From NCBI GenBank assembly GCA_902494195.1, contig CABUSH010000007.1, positions 31,366 to 95,365 on the forward strand: 64,000 bases of DNA, given 5' to 3'. Within the stretch, counting starts at the first letter, position 1, and each line of letters begins with the position of its first letter. The notes below the pieces were generated by a model. The model was not told where the DNA came from. It saw only the letters and a list, made by a program, of their open reading frames with translations, and did not search any database. The translations under genes were made by a program, and so were the position numbers. This stretch comes from an uncultured Collinsella sp. Its GTDB lineage: Bacteria > Actinomycetota > Coriobacteriia > Coriobacteriales > Coriobacteriaceae. This document shows positions 9,102-17,984 of this stretch, piece by piece.

Positions 9102-10205
9102 ATGAGCGACAGCAAGCATGTGACGTATGAGGATGCCGGCGTCGATACCGCTGAGGGCGGCCGCGCCGTCGACGCGATTAAGCAGATGGTCAAGGACACC
9201 AATCGCCCCGAGGTTATCGGCGGCATCGGCGGCTTCGGTGGCCTGTTCTCGGCTGCCGCGCTTAAGGATATGGAAGACCCGATCCTGATTAGCGGTACCG
9301 ACGGCGTGGGCACCAAGCTCGTGCTCGCCCAGATCATGGACCGTCACGAGACGGTGGGCCAGGACCTGGTCGCTATGTGCGTCAACGACATTCTGGCTTC
9401 GGGCGCCGAGCCGCTGTTCTTCCTGGACTACGTCGCCATCGGTCACATCGAGGCCGAGCACATGGCAAAGATCATCAAGGGTGTGGCCGACGGCTGCAAG
9501 CTCGCGGGCTGCGCGCTCGTGGGCGGTGAGATGGCCGAGCACCCGGGCGTCATGGCTCCTGCCGACTACGACCTTGCCGGATTTACCGTGGGCGTCGTCG
9601 ACCGTCCCAAGATGCTCGACCCCGCAAACGTCCGCCCGGGCGATGTGATCCTGGGCCTGCCTTCCACCGGCGTGCACTCCAACGGCTACTCGCTCGTGCG
9701 TAAGGTCATTGGCGTCGACGGCATTAAGCCGGGCACGCCCGAGGCCGCCGCTAAGGCCGAGGAGCTGAGCCGTCCGCTCGAGGAGCTCGGCGGTGCATCG
9801 CTGGCAGACGCTCTGTTGGCCCCCACGCGCATCTACGTCAAGCCGATCCTGGAGCTGCTGCGCGGCGGCGCCAACGTGCACGCCATCGCCCACATCACTG
9901 GCGGCGGTATTACCGAGAACCTCAACCGTGCGCTCGCCGATGACGTCGACGCCGTGGTCACCCGCAACGGTGCCGAGATGGGTTGGGACGTTCCGCCCGT
10001 CATCACCTACGTGTCGCGCCAGGCCGAGCTTGCGCCCAACGAGGCATGCAAGACCTTCAACATGGGCGTCGGCCTGTGTCTGATCGTCGCCCCCGAGGAC
10101 GAGGCCGCCGTGACCGAGGCACTGGTCGCGCTGGGCGAGAAGCCGTTCCGCGTGGGCGAGTGCGTCGAGGGTTCCGGTAAGGTCGTGTACTCCGATGAGC
10201 GCTAA
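9102..10205 (+). CDS. purM: Phosphoribosylformylglycinamidine cyclo-ligase (AIR synthetase) PurM
   Basis: Converts FGAM to AIR with ATP, the fifth step of purine synthesis. The 367-residue length is normal. Family motifs are visible: TYEDAGVD near the N-terminus, IGGFGGLF, LISGTDGVGTK, the ATP/Mg region with GGEMAEHPGVM, and GLPSTGVHSNGYSL. GAGAGGAAGG lies just upstream of ATG 9102. The stop codon overlaps the start of purN by 11 bp, so the two are translationally coupled. A 157-bp gap containing a dispersed hairpin separates it from purF; purF-purM-purN may still be one transcript. Confidence 0.96.
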   Translation: MSDSKHVTYEDAGVDTAEGGRAVDAIKQMVKDTNRPEVIGGIGGFGGLFSAAALKDMEDPILISGTDGVGTKLVLAQIMDRHETVGQDLVAMCVNDILASGAEPLFFLDYVAIGHIEAEHMAKIIKGVADGCKLAGCALVGGEMAEHPGVMAPADYDLAGFTVGVVDRPKMLDPANVRPGDVILGLPSTGVHSNGYSLVRKVIGVDGIKPGTPEAAAKAEELSRPLEELGGASLADALLAPTRIYVKPILELLRGGANVHAIAHITGGGITENLNRALADDVDAVVTRNGAEMGWDVPPVITYVSRQAELAPNEACKTFNMGVGLCLIVAPEDEAAVTEALVALGEKPFRVGECVEGSGKVVYSDER

Positions 10206-10893
10206 CGAGCAGATGGCTGCTGCCGAGGGCCTGGACTTTGTGCCCTATACCCGTCCGACTGGCACCGATACGGCTGAGCCGCTCAAGATCGGTGTGCTCA
10301 TCAGCGGTTCGGGTACCAACCTGCAAGCGCTGATCGATCTGATCGCCGCCGGCAAGCTCAACGCTTCGATTGGGCTTGTGGTGTCGAGCCGTCCTTCGGC
10401 TAAGGGTTTGCAGCGCGCTGAGCGCGCGGGCATCCAGACGCTCACGCTGTCTAAGGATGTCTACGCCGACCCCATCGCCGCCGACGAGATCATCGCGCAC
10501 GAACTGCTCGAACGCGGCTGCGAGTATGTGGTCATGGCCGGCTACATGCGCATGGTGCACACGCCGCTGCTGGCGGCGTTTCCCAACCGCGTGGTCAACT
10601 TGCATCCGGCGCTGCTGCCGAGCTTTACCGGTGCGCATGCGATTGACGATGCCTTTGCGCGCGGCGTCAAGGTAACTGGCGTGACCGTGCATTTTGCCAA
10701 CGAGATCTACGACAACGGTCCCATCATCGCCCAGCGTGCGCTGGCTGTTGAGGAGGGCTGGGATGTCGACACGCTCGAGGAGCACATCCATGCGATCGAG
10801 CATGTGCTGTATCCCGAGGTCGTACAAATGCTCGCCGACGGTCGCGTCCACGTGCTGGAGAGCGGCAAGGTGGCTATCGACCCGGCGCGCTAG
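10195..10893 (+). CDS. purN: Phosphoribosylglycinamide formyltransferase PurN
   Basis: Transfers a formyl group from 10-formyl-THF to GAR. After a 27-residue N-terminal extension the fold begins with KIGVLISGSGTNLQALID. The catalytic triad region is recognisable: Asn and His in NLHPALLPSFTGAHA and Asp in the later GPIIAQRA segment region. The mature domain is of usual length. The start ATG 10195 lies inside the end of purM, giving an 11-bp overlap. It is followed by a strong terminator at 10944-10988, closing the purine cluster. Confidence 0.94.
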   Translation: MSANEQMAAAEGLDFVPYTRPTGTDTAEPLKIGVLISGSGTNLQALIDLIAAGKLNASIGLVVSSRPSAKGLQRAERAGIQTLTLSKDVYADPIAADEIIAHELLERGCEYVVMAGYMRMVHTPLLAAFPNRVVNLHPALLPSFTGAHAIDDAFARGVKVTGVTVHFANEIYDNGPIIAQRALAVEEGWDVDTLEEHIHAIEHVLYPEVVQMLADGRVHVLESGKVAIDPAR

Positions 10894-10943
10894 CGCGTGT
10901 AAACAGGTCACCTAGGTTTCTTTGTGACATAAGCAATCGAAAT

Positions 10944-10988
10944 AGCCGCTTGGGGCATATGGAACCACATGTGCCCCAAGCGGCTTTT
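10944..10988 (+). terminator. Terminator after purN
   Basis: AGCCGCTTGGGGCA pairs perfectly with TGCCCCAAGCGGCT, followed by TTTT. It lies about 50 nt after the purN stop. Confidence 0.9.
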
Positions 10989-11039
10989 ACCATCTCTTCG
11001 ATTTCGGGCTCCTGATAACGTGACAGGTGGGACCGAAAA

Positions 11040-11192
11040 ATGGGGGGGGTGGTTGGCTGCGCGCATGATATGGATATCAGCGGCGATTTCTCCATCTCGG
11101 TAAATAAAGATGGTTTCAAGTTCAGTATCGGTTCGAACTTCGAGGTAGCAACCCTGTTCAACGTTTTTCTTGCACTGACACCCATGTCATGA
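11040..11192 (+). CDS. Possible small protein or gene remnant, 50 residues
   Basis: A short frame starts at ATG 11040 (a GTG at 11049 and an ATG at 11070 are alternatives) behind A-rich sequence that runs into a G-tract. The residues read like a beta-rich domain fragment (MDISGDFSISVNKDG, then FKFSIGSNFEV) and end TPMS. It sits in the 454-bp gap between purN and the first zinc-ribbon gene. No good ribosome-binding site is seen, and the run of eight G could be a slip site. It may be a decayed piece of a neighbouring surface protein. I do not recognise it. Confidence 0.28.
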   Translation: MGGVVGCAHDMDISGDFSISVNKDGFKFSIGSNFEVATLFNVFLALTPMS

Positions 11193-11347
11193 GCAAGGAT
11201 AACTAGCCGGTATAGAGTCGCTTGAGCGGGTATGTGTCTGTTCAAGTGACCCATCGATTTGTTTAAGAAATAGTTAAACTACGAAACAAACGGCACGTGG
11301 GTAACTCACGACTCAGCGAGAGTAAAAGGAATAGGAGAAGAAGGTTC
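11193..11347. other. Leader of the first zinc-ribbon gene
   Basis: AT-richer stretch with TTTAAGAAATAGTTAAAC near 11265-11280 and GGAGAAGAAGG before ATG 11348. A promoter is likely here but I cannot fix its -35/-10 pair. Confidence 0.35.
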
Positions 11348-12571
11348 ATGTTTTGCCCCAAATGTGGCAGCAAGATTGGTGATGATGCGCGGTTCTGTAC
11401 CGAATGCGGTCTGCCCTTGGGCGGGCTCTCGGGCAAGACTGCGGCCGAGGAGGGGCCCAAGGCCGAGCCGTCGGAGCGAGAATCATCGTCCGCTGAAGTC
11501 ATAATGGAACCCACAGATACCGAAACGGACTCTGCGATAGGATCCGCGAATGCCGAGTCCACAGCAGAACCGAGCCCCGAGCCGGTCTCGAAGACCGCGA
11601 ATAGCGGTCACTCCCAGATGTACAACTTCTTTATGCAACGCTGTCAGGTCGGCAACCGCCTAGTGCCGCAGTTTGCTATCATGATCGCCGCACTTATCGC
11701 CGCTGCAGGCATCGCTTACGCTGCTTTCATGCTCTACAAGAACGTCATCGAGCCCAATCTCCAGCAGCAATCCGTGCAACAGGAGCAAGCGACCGAAAGG
11801 CCCAAGAAGGACGAGAGAGCGGTCGAAGAAGTTGTCTATACGTTGGAGGCAAAGTCATTGACGGCGTCTGCTCCGGTCGACCCTATGCTCGAACAGGGCG
11901 AGCGGAGGGACATGGAATGGTCCTATCCGCAACTTAAGAGCTCCACCAAAGACGACGTTGCAGACAAAATTAACAAGGCGATTCTCGAGCCCCTTCAAAT
12001 TGATGCGGAGCGAACGAATCGAGCATCAGATAATGAGCAATCAGATGCTGAGTTGTACCCCGACGGCGAATTTCCCTGCATATCGAGAAACGTGACGGTT
12101 ACGTACATGGATGAGAACTATTTCTGTATCCGTGACGAGCGCTATTCGACGGGATGGGGCCCGCATGGCGGCACGGTTGTGACTGGTGTTATTTTTGATT
12201 TGCATACGGGTGATACTGTTAGTCCTCAGGATATGTTTGGCATTGATACCGAGGATCTTGCCAGTTCTATGAGTTCGGCAGTTTGGCCGTATCTTACGGA
12301 AATAGGCAGAGACAGAGAGTATCCGTCTGACTACAACTCTATGCTCATGCGGAGCAATTCTTCAGACTATTCAATCAAGGGTTCAACATGCTTGTATGTG
12401 ACATCCAAGGGGCTGGTGTATCGCACCGAAGACTATGAGCTCGGTACTTTTGCGGACGGCAATTGCGAGATTTTGGTTGCCTCCTGGGATGATGAGTCTC
12501 AAGTTGGGTCCGAAGTAACCCCTGATGAGGTCAAGGACGGTACAACGGTGAAAGTCGATAAGGAGGACTAA
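11348..12571 (+). CDS. Zinc-ribbon single-pass membrane protein with RsiV/DUF3298-like outer domain
   Basis: The start ATG 11348 places a zinc ribbon at the very N-terminus (cysteines 3, 6, 17, 20: MFCPKCGSKI, RFCTECG). Next come an acidic low-complexity stretch, a juxtamembrane FMQRCQVGNRLVPQF segment and one membrane helix (about 108-130). The rest is predicted outside the membrane: a linker, then a domain resembling the DUF4163/DUF3298 pair of RsiV and PdaC (YTGWGPHGGT, VIFDLHTGDTVSPQDMF, GLVYRTEDYELG). Topology suggests a sensor or anchored sugar/peptidoglycan-binding protein, but no function is established. The next gene starts one base after the stop codon. The N-terminal half is paralogous to the gene at 17985. 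Confidence 0.7.
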   Translation: MFCPKCGSKIGDDARFCTECGLPLGGLSGKTAAEEGPKAEPSERESSSAEVIMEPTDTETDSAIGSANAESTAEPSPEPVSKTANSGHSQMYNFFMQRCQVGNRLVPQFAIMIAALIAAAGIAYAAFMLYKNVIEPNLQQQSVQQEQATERPKKDERAVEEVVYTLEAKSLTASAPVDPMLEQGERRDMEWSYPQLKSSTKDDVADKINKAILEPLQIDAERTNRASDNEQSDAELYPDGEFPCISRNVTVTYMDENYFCIRDERYSTGWGPHGGTVVTGVIFDLHTGDTVSPQDMFGIDTEDLASSMSSAVWPYLTEIGRDREYPSDYNSMLMRSNSSDYSIKGSTCLYVTSKGLVYRTEDYELGTFADGNCEILVASWDDESQVGSEVTPDEVKDGTTVKVDKED

Positions 12572-12572
12572 C

Positions 12573-14189
12573 ATGTTCTGTCCCAACTGTGGATTTGAGC
12601 TTGATGGCGATTTGCGATACTGCACCGAGTGTGGCTATGCACTCGAAGATGCAAAGGCGGTGCTGAACTCTGCCAGCAACGAAGTGGCAGAAGAGCCTTC
12701 CGTTATCAATGAGGCTGCGGAAGAGATTTTCGCTAGTGACGAAACGGAGAAGGAGCCTTCCGCCGGTGCCGAGGCGGGGGAGGAAAAGTCGCCCGTGGAG
12801 AGCGAGCCCGTAGCGGACGAAGAAGACGACCGGCCCAAGGACGACGTGTCGTCCGATGCAACGCCTTCGATTCCAGCCGTGCGCGCCGACCGGCCAAAGC
12901 CGAGCAATCCGGTCGCCAAGCCCGTCGCGGCGCCAGCCCCTGCGCCTGCGGCGAATGTATCCGCACAGAAAAAGGACCCCAAGGCGCTCTATATCGTCGG
13001 TATCATCGTTGGCCTGGCAGCCATTGCCATCTTTAGCTACCTGCTGTTCTTTAGCAAGTCCAGCGACGACGTTGCCCATTACGGCCAGGACAAGGCCATC
13101 GTGGTAGCCCAAGAATCCAAGATTACCCCGACCGACGCAAAGGGCGAGAAGATCAAGAAGTACTCGGTGACCCTGAACGGCGACAACGGCTACAGCACCA
13201 ATGCTGAGGTTAAGGGTGACGAGGGCTTCACGGTAAGCCAGCTTCCCGATATCAAACCGGGAAAATATGCTCTTACCGTTAAGGACTCCAAGACCAAGGT
13301 TGAGTGGAGCGTTCCTGTCGAGGTGGTCGACAATTCCAAGTCCGATGAGGCCGTGAAGAATGTTTCGCTCGAGGTGCCTAAGGCTGACAGCGCAGACGCA
13401 AAGGCGGACGAGGGCGACAAAAAGGACGGAAACGCCGCTGCGGACAATGCTGCTGCATCCGCTGCCTATAAGCAAAAATGCCAGGAATATCTTGCGCGTT
13501 ATGGTGAACCTCAAATGGTTGAGATTGAGGACTATATGTCAGCCCTTAGAGGTTTTTGCTTGGCTGATTTGGTTGATTTCGACAACGACGGCGTTTCTGA
13601 GCTCGTGACGGTTGTTAACGATATGAGCGCGGACGATATGAAAAGCGCCTGGGACGGAAATATTGAAGAGCTTCAGAAGTCCTACACCGTAGAGGTTTGG
13701 TCGGCGGAAGACGGCGGTATCAAAAGGATATATAGCCAAAAATGGCTCGACAACTCTAACGGAGGATCGATGTACCTGCCTCTTGTTAAGGATGATGAGC
13801 AAAACGTCTTACTTGGCAAGCGTACGTACGAAATGTGCGATGCGCTCAAAGCAAAGCTCTCAGGTAAACAGATAACCTATGGCGATAACTGGTCTTTATT
13901 CGGCAAAAAGGATGATTCGCTTTCGTTGGTGTTAAATCGCGAAGCTTGGTCCGTCTCTGTTTCTGGCGGTAATCTTGGAGACTATTACGCATCTAACGGC
14001 AAGGAGATATCCGAGAAGGATTTCAACGCGTTAAATTCCTACACAGATTTCAATCATCAATACTGCACGTATTATTTTGTTGACTTCTCAAGCTCAAGTC
14101 AGGGATCATTTTCAGATGTGCCCGTTGTTGGTTGCAGCCAAATGTCCGACCGCACCAATAGCACACTAAAAAAGTTGGGGATTGAATAA
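12573..14189 (+). CDS. Zinc-ribbon single-pass membrane protein with large outer domain
   Basis: 538 residues with an N-terminal zinc ribbon (cysteines 3, 6, 17, 20; MFCPNCGFEL, RYCTECG). A long acidic and then Pro/Ala-rich cytoplasmic linker follows, with one membrane helix around 140-160 (IVGIIVGLAAIAIFSYLLFF). The outer part starts with an Ig-like beta domain (KKYSVTLNGDNGYSTNAEV ... GKYALTVKDSK). It then has an Ala/Asp-rich hinge and a C-terminal domain with an FG-GAP-like calcium loop (DLVDFDNDGVSELVTV). It is coupled to the preceding gene. Function unknown; the plan matches the other zinc-ribbon proteins nearby with a different outer module. A terminator follows. Confidence 0.68.
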   Translation: MFCPNCGFELDGDLRYCTECGYALEDAKAVLNSASNEVAEEPSVINEAAEEIFASDETEKEPSAGAEAGEEKSPVESEPVADEEDDRPKDDVSSDATPSIPAVRADRPKPSNPVAKPVAAPAPAPAANVSAQKKDPKALYIVGIIVGLAAIAIFSYLLFFSKSSDDVAHYGQDKAIVVAQESKITPTDAKGEKIKKYSVTLNGDNGYSTNAEVKGDEGFTVSQLPDIKPGKYALTVKDSKTKVEWSVPVEVVDNSKSDEAVKNVSLEVPKADSADAKADEGDKKDGNAAADNAAASAAYKQKCQEYLARYGEPQMVEIEDYMSALRGFCLADLVDFDNDGVSELVTVVNDMSADDMKSAWDGNIEELQKSYTVEVWSAEDGGIKRIYSQKWLDNSNGGSMYLPLVKDDEQNVLLGKRTYEMCDALKAKLSGKQITYGDNWSLFGKKDDSLSLVLNREAWSVSVSGGNLGDYYASNGKEISEKDFNALNSYTDFNHQYCTYYFVDFSSSSQGSFSDVPVVGCSQMSDRTNSTLKKLGIE

Positions 14190-14196
14190 AAGTTGA

Positions 14197-14231
14197 AAAA
14201 GGGGCCTGGAAATTGCGTCCAGGCCCCTTTT
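14197..14231. terminator. Bidirectional terminator between convergent genes
   Basis: AAAAGGGGCCTGGA pairs perfectly with TCCAGGCCCCTTTT across a 7-nt loop. It serves the zinc-ribbon gene (+) and the ATPase gene (-). Confidence 0.92.
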
Positions 14232-14232
14232 C

Positions 14233-15615
14233 TTAGAGCAGCTGCTCAAGGTCAATAAGCCTTGTGTCGTTCACTTGGGCGGCTTTCTCTCGACATGCCT
14301 CCGTAAATCCACCCTTGCTAAACAGGTAATATCGTTGGATCGGCCTGCCCAACAATGTTCCGCGACGCATGAGCGTCTCAAGCACATCGACGTCAGCGGG
14401 CTCGTTTCTCCATTTGCACTCGCCAACGATGAGCTCCCCATCGGCGTCCTCAAGCACAACGTCAATCTCTTCTTGCCGGCGCGTGTTCGGGTTCGTGCCC
14501 CACCAAGAGCCGATTGCCTTGGGCAGCACATCCAGCTCGCTCTCAACAACCTGCCGCATCAACCACTGGCGGCACACTTCTTCAAATGCAGGACCCACAA
14601 AGGTGGACAAATCATGCTTGGCGATACGCGCGGCCACAGCGGCCCCGAGCCCCTCCTCAATTGTTCCCGCGTACTGTGGAACAAAACGATACCAAAACCT
14701 AAACAAGTTGTCGCAGATCCGATAGATTACTTGACGTTTTGTTGCCTTTACAACAGGCGTGACGCGCTCAACGATTCGCAGCTCGATCAATGCGTCGAGC
14801 AGTCGCGCGACCTGTGGTGTTGCGAGGTGGGTAACATCGGCAATCTCTTTGGAGCGTACATAGCCGTTGGCAATGGCGGTTATGACGGCATTGTAGATAG
14901 CCGGGCTGCGGACCTCTTGCAGCAGATAGTTCTGGGGTTCGGCATACAAAAACGCATCTTGACGCAGCAGCGCATGCTCAAGGTTCCATTGGGTGGAACG
15001 CGCGCCATCGAGCTGTGATAGATAGAGCGGCATCCCGCCAACAACGGAATACAGCTCGATGACTCTTTCGATGGGCGCATCAGGAAGCATGAGCGCCACG
15101 TCGAAGATGGTGAACGGGTCAATGCGCAGCTGCATGGTGCGGCGTCCATAAAGAGGGCTTTGGTGTCCTAGTACCTGGTGTTCCATAAAGCTCATGGACG
15201 ATCCGCAGAGTACGAGGAACAGCTTGCTCGTGTCTTTATGTCGATCGATAAGCGTTTGCAGGCACGATGAGACGCCCGGATCGCTCTCGGCGAGGTAGGG
15301 ATACTCGTCAATAATCAGAACGATTTGCTCTGTCTTGGCGTGTTCGAAGACGGATTCGAGTGCAACCTGGATAGAGGGGAACGCTGCTCCTGCGGCGCTA
15401 TCGCCAAGTATCTCGCGGCTGAGCAGCGCGAGGTTTTCGCTTGCAACGGTTTGCTGCCCGGTAAAGAAGATCACATGAGGTTTGCCCTGTGTAAAGACGC
15501 GAAGCAGGCTGGTTTTACCCACGCGACGCCTTCCATAGACTACGGCAAACTGAAAGGAGCCCTTTTGATAGGCGGTTTCCAGGGATTCAAGCTCTTTCCG
15601 ACGTCCAACAAACAT
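14233..15615 (-). CDS. AAA-type ATPase with C-terminal DUF234 nuclease-like domain
   Basis: 460 residues. The N-terminal archaeal-type ATPase domain begins MFVGRRKELESLE and has Walker A GRRRVGKTS and Walker B IVLIIDEYPYL. A winged-helix region follows (about 230-300; SKEIADVTHLATPQVARLLD). The C-terminal DUF234 domain has a PD-(D/E)XK-like signature, with IDVVLED followed by LIVGECKW. The family is widespread in archaea and anaerobic bacteria and is of unknown cellular role; links to defence or mobile DNA have been suggested. It is monocistronic, with an inverted repeat at 15627-15672 just upstream of the start that could bind the protein or a regulator. Confidence 0.85.
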   Translation of the reverse strand: MFVGRRKELESLETAYQKGSFQFAVVYGRRRVGKTSLLRVFTQGKPHVIFFTGQQTVASENLALLSREILGDSAAGAAFPSIQVALESVFEHAKTEQIVLIIDEYPYLAESDPGVSSCLQTLIDRHKDTSKLFLVLCGSSMSFMEHQVLGHQSPLYGRRTMQLRIDPFTIFDVALMLPDAPIERVIELYSVVGGMPLYLSQLDGARSTQWNLEHALLRQDAFLYAEPQNYLLQEVRSPAIYNAVITAIANGYVRSKEIADVTHLATPQVARLLDALIELRIVERVTPVVKATKRQVIYRICDNLFRFWYRFVPQYAGTIEEGLGAAVAARIAKHDLSTFVGPAFEEVCRQWLMRQVVESELDVLPKAIGSWWGTNPNTRRQEEIDVVLEDADGELIVGECKWRNEPADVDVLETLMRRGTLLGRPIQRYYLFSKGGFTEACREKAAQVNDTRLIDLEQLL

Positions 15616-15626
15616 GATGTGCCTCG

Positions 15627-15672
15627 CTCATATACGTATTATTAACATATATATTACTAACACGTATATGAG
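15627..15672. promoter_or_regulatory. Inverted repeat in the ATPase gene promoter region
   Basis: CTCATATACGT (15627-15637) and ACGTATATGAG (15662-15672) are exact inverted copies. They are separated by 24 bp of AT-only-rich sequence that contains TATATATTA-type -10 candidates. The position immediately upstream of the ATPase start fits an operator. Confidence 0.5.
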
Positions 15673-15717
15673 TAACTTTCCATCCGTCAATCGGACGGCA
15701 AGGAAATGACAGCGTTT

Positions 15718-17076
15718 CTACTTAACGAGGCGCTTGAGTTTGGCATAGTCCTGAATCTGCTTTTTGCGCTTGGCGTTGAGGAGGTTGTTGAGATCGAGCC
15801 TCTCGGCGGTGCAGCGTTTGAGTAGCTCGGAGCTGTCAAAGCCGTTTGACTCAATGTCTTCATCCAGATCGTGCTTGAGCTTGGTCCATTTATTGAGCTG
15901 CGAGCGCACGTAGGCCGCGGGACGTTCTATCTCGTTGGCGATATCGCGTACGCTGGCGCCCGCTCCAAACAACTCGCGTATCTTTGCCGTCTCCTTGCGC
16001 GTGCGCTCGTTTTTGGCATCGGTCTTGCATCGATCGCTGCAGTAGTGCCGTTTGACGCCACGATGCCCGGCAAGTGAGTAGGCGCGTCCGCACTGCTCGC
16101 AATAGCCAATTTTGACGGTGCTCAGCTTGCGCGAAAAATCAAACCAGAGCCACGAGAGATAGCTGTCAAAGGAGAGGAACCCTGTGTACTCGTTGCCCTG
16201 GAACACATCCACGTGCGCGCCCGAGAGATGCGAGATCACAAGCGCCTGCACCAAAGCGGTGAGCGCATCGCGGTCATCGTTTTCAAGTTCTTCGCGGCGC
16301 TCCTGGATATCTGCTTGAGGGTCGATTACATAGAAGCTCTCCTCGCTATTGCTGACCTTGAGTCGCGCTGAAATCTCCGAGCTGGAGTCTTCGTCCATGT
16401 AGAACATCGCCTGCAAAACACTGAAGTCATTGGCGGTGAGCTCGTGTTCAAAAGAGAGCACGTTGAGTGCAACGAGGGATTCTTCCTCGTCGATCATAAA
16501 CATAAAGGCGTAGAAATATCCCGCATCGGATTCGATTTTGCGCACGATGGGCAGGCTTTTGAATGAGTCGGTATAATCACCGCCCGCCCTCAGGATAGTG
16601 GTGTAGATCTTGAAGGATGACCCGTTTGCCGCGCAGGTCACAACTGATTTCTCGATTCTTTCCAATGCGGAGACCTTTGCGATGGTGCAGCTCCCGTTGA
16701 GGTATTCCTGGATGCGCATGGCAATAAGTGCTGCCATCGCGGCATTGGCCCAATCGCGTACGGATTCTATTGCGTGCTTGCCAAAAAGCGGCCCGGTCTG
16801 TTCGGCGTAATCAAGTACGTTAAAGAGGCTTGAGCGGAAGGGCTGCTCTTTAACGGCGGTGGGTTCGATGCATGATGCCAGCCTGATCAGATCGGCATGG
16901 CGCTTGCTGTGTGCGGGCCCTTCGTTGCTTTTGTTGCCGGCCAGCTCGGTGGGCATGTAGAGTTCAAAGACAAGCTGGGCCTCGCCAACGGGCCTATTGG
17001 GTTCGTTCTCTATGAGGTTGACTTTCTTAAACGGAATCGAACCTTCAACGGTGCGTGTTTGGGAGAACTCAAACAT
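15718..17076 (-). CDS. CGNR-like zinc-finger / HTH protein of unknown function
   Basis: 452 residues. About 300 N-terminal residues match nothing I recognise. They are followed by a treble-clef-like zinc finger (YCEQCGRAYS, then HYCSDRCK and an Arg/Lys-rich helix, about 335-375) similar to CGNR-type fingers. A helix-turn-helix-like segment follows (ASVRDIANEIERPAAYVRSQL, about 385-405) and a basic Lys/Arg-rich tail. This suggests a nucleic-acid-binding regulator. It is transcribed leftward, alone, with its start facing the zinc-ribbon gene at 17216. Base composition is slightly lower in GC than the core genes around it. Confidence 0.55.
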   Translation of the reverse strand: MFEFSQTRTVEGSIPFKKVNLIENEPNRPVGEAQLVFELYMPTELAGNKSNEGPAHSKRHADLIRLASCIEPTAVKEQPFRSSLFNVLDYAEQTGPLFGKHAIESVRDWANAAMAALIAMRIQEYLNGSCTIAKVSALERIEKSVVTCAANGSSFKIYTTILRAGGDYTDSFKSLPIVRKIESDAGYFYAFMFMIDEEESLVALNVLSFEHELTANDFSVLQAMFYMDEDSSSEISARLKVSNSEESFYVIDPQADIQERREELENDDRDALTALVQALVISHLSGAHVDVFQGNEYTGFLSFDSYLSWLWFDFSRKLSTVKIGYCEQCGRAYSLAGHRGVKRHYCSDRCKTDAKNERTRKETAKIRELFGAGASVRDIANEIERPAAYVRSQLNKWTKLKHDLDEDIESNGFDSSELLKRCTAERLDLNNLLNAKRKKQIQDYAKLKRLVK

Positions 17077-17215
17077 TGTTACCCCTGTCTCTAGCTGCAG
17101 GTTTAATAGCGTAGCACGTTTAAGAAAATTACCCGGTCAAAATCTCTATATAGGATAAACGACAAATCGTATCTTGTGATCGTCAAGAAACGGGGTAACG
17201 AGAAAGGACCCGATT

Positions 17216-17833
17216 ATGCATTGCAAACAGTGTGGAGCAGAGATTAACGACGGCGCCAAGTTCTGCGGCGTGTGCGGAACGCCTACGGTCGCGGCTGCGG
17301 CCAGCGCGGTGGGGGATGCGATTTACGTCGAGGCCCAGCCGATTGAGAGCCAGTCTGTCGAGGCTCAGTTTCAAGCGGCGGAGGATGCAGAGGCCGCTGC
17401 TTGCCTGCAGGATTCGCTTCACGAGTCCATCGGGTCGCTTGGGCGAGCAGCGGTGATTTCATTGCTCTATGTGCTCTTTTTCAATTACGTGCTGGGAGGT
17501 GGCTCGCTGGGACTTAACAATATGATTCCGCTGGCGCTGCTTCTGATTGGTCCCTGGAAGGTGATTATCTCGCTGTACCGCAGCGGTGTAAGGCTTCCCT
17601 TTGTCTATGGTAGCGGCATTATCGGTATCACGATTATGCTAATCGAGCTTGTGGTTCTCGTGGGCCTTCCTGTCGTGGTTCTGATGCTTTTTTACTGGTT
17701 GGGCAGCGTGATTCACGGGGCGGTTCCGGTTGTTCCCGAATTAGCACCGATGACGATCGTGGCGCTCTGGCCTATCGCCTCGGTTGCCAACATCATCTTC
17801 AAGGCAATCAAGCTGCACATGGTTCGCGCCTAG
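17216..17833 (+). CDS. Zinc-ribbon multi-pass membrane protein
   Basis: 205 residues starting with the same N-terminal zinc ribbon as its neighbours (cysteines 3, 6, 17, 20; MHCKQCGAEI, KFCGVCG). After a linker of about 50 residues come four hydrophobic segments (about 78-95, 100-118, 135-162, 175-195). There is no outer domain. GAGAAAGGACC is positioned before ATG 17216. Function unknown. Recurrence of the same ribbon in this region suggests a shared cytoplasmic interaction. It is followed by a 151-bp gap and another ribbon gene on the same strand. Confidence 0.62.
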   Translation: MHCKQCGAEINDGAKFCGVCGTPTVAAAASAVGDAIYVEAQPIESQSVEAQFQAAEDAEAAACLQDSLHESIGSLGRAAVISLLYVLFFNYVLGGGSLGLNNMIPLALLLIGPWKVIISLYRSGVRLPFVYGSGIIGITIMLIELVVLVGLPVVVLMLFYWLGSVIHGAVPVVPELAPMTIVALWPIASVANIIFKAIKLHMVRA

Positions 17834-17984
17834 CAAGTAGCCCGTCGCATGCCTTCCGCATGGGGTCAGGCGAATTTGAAAGGTGAAAGAAAAGGCTTAC
17901 AGTCGAGCAAATTGTTCCTGGGCCTTTCCTGTTTGCAGGCTGTGGGCTATCGTTTCGATATGCTGAAGTTCTAGGGGGGGATTT

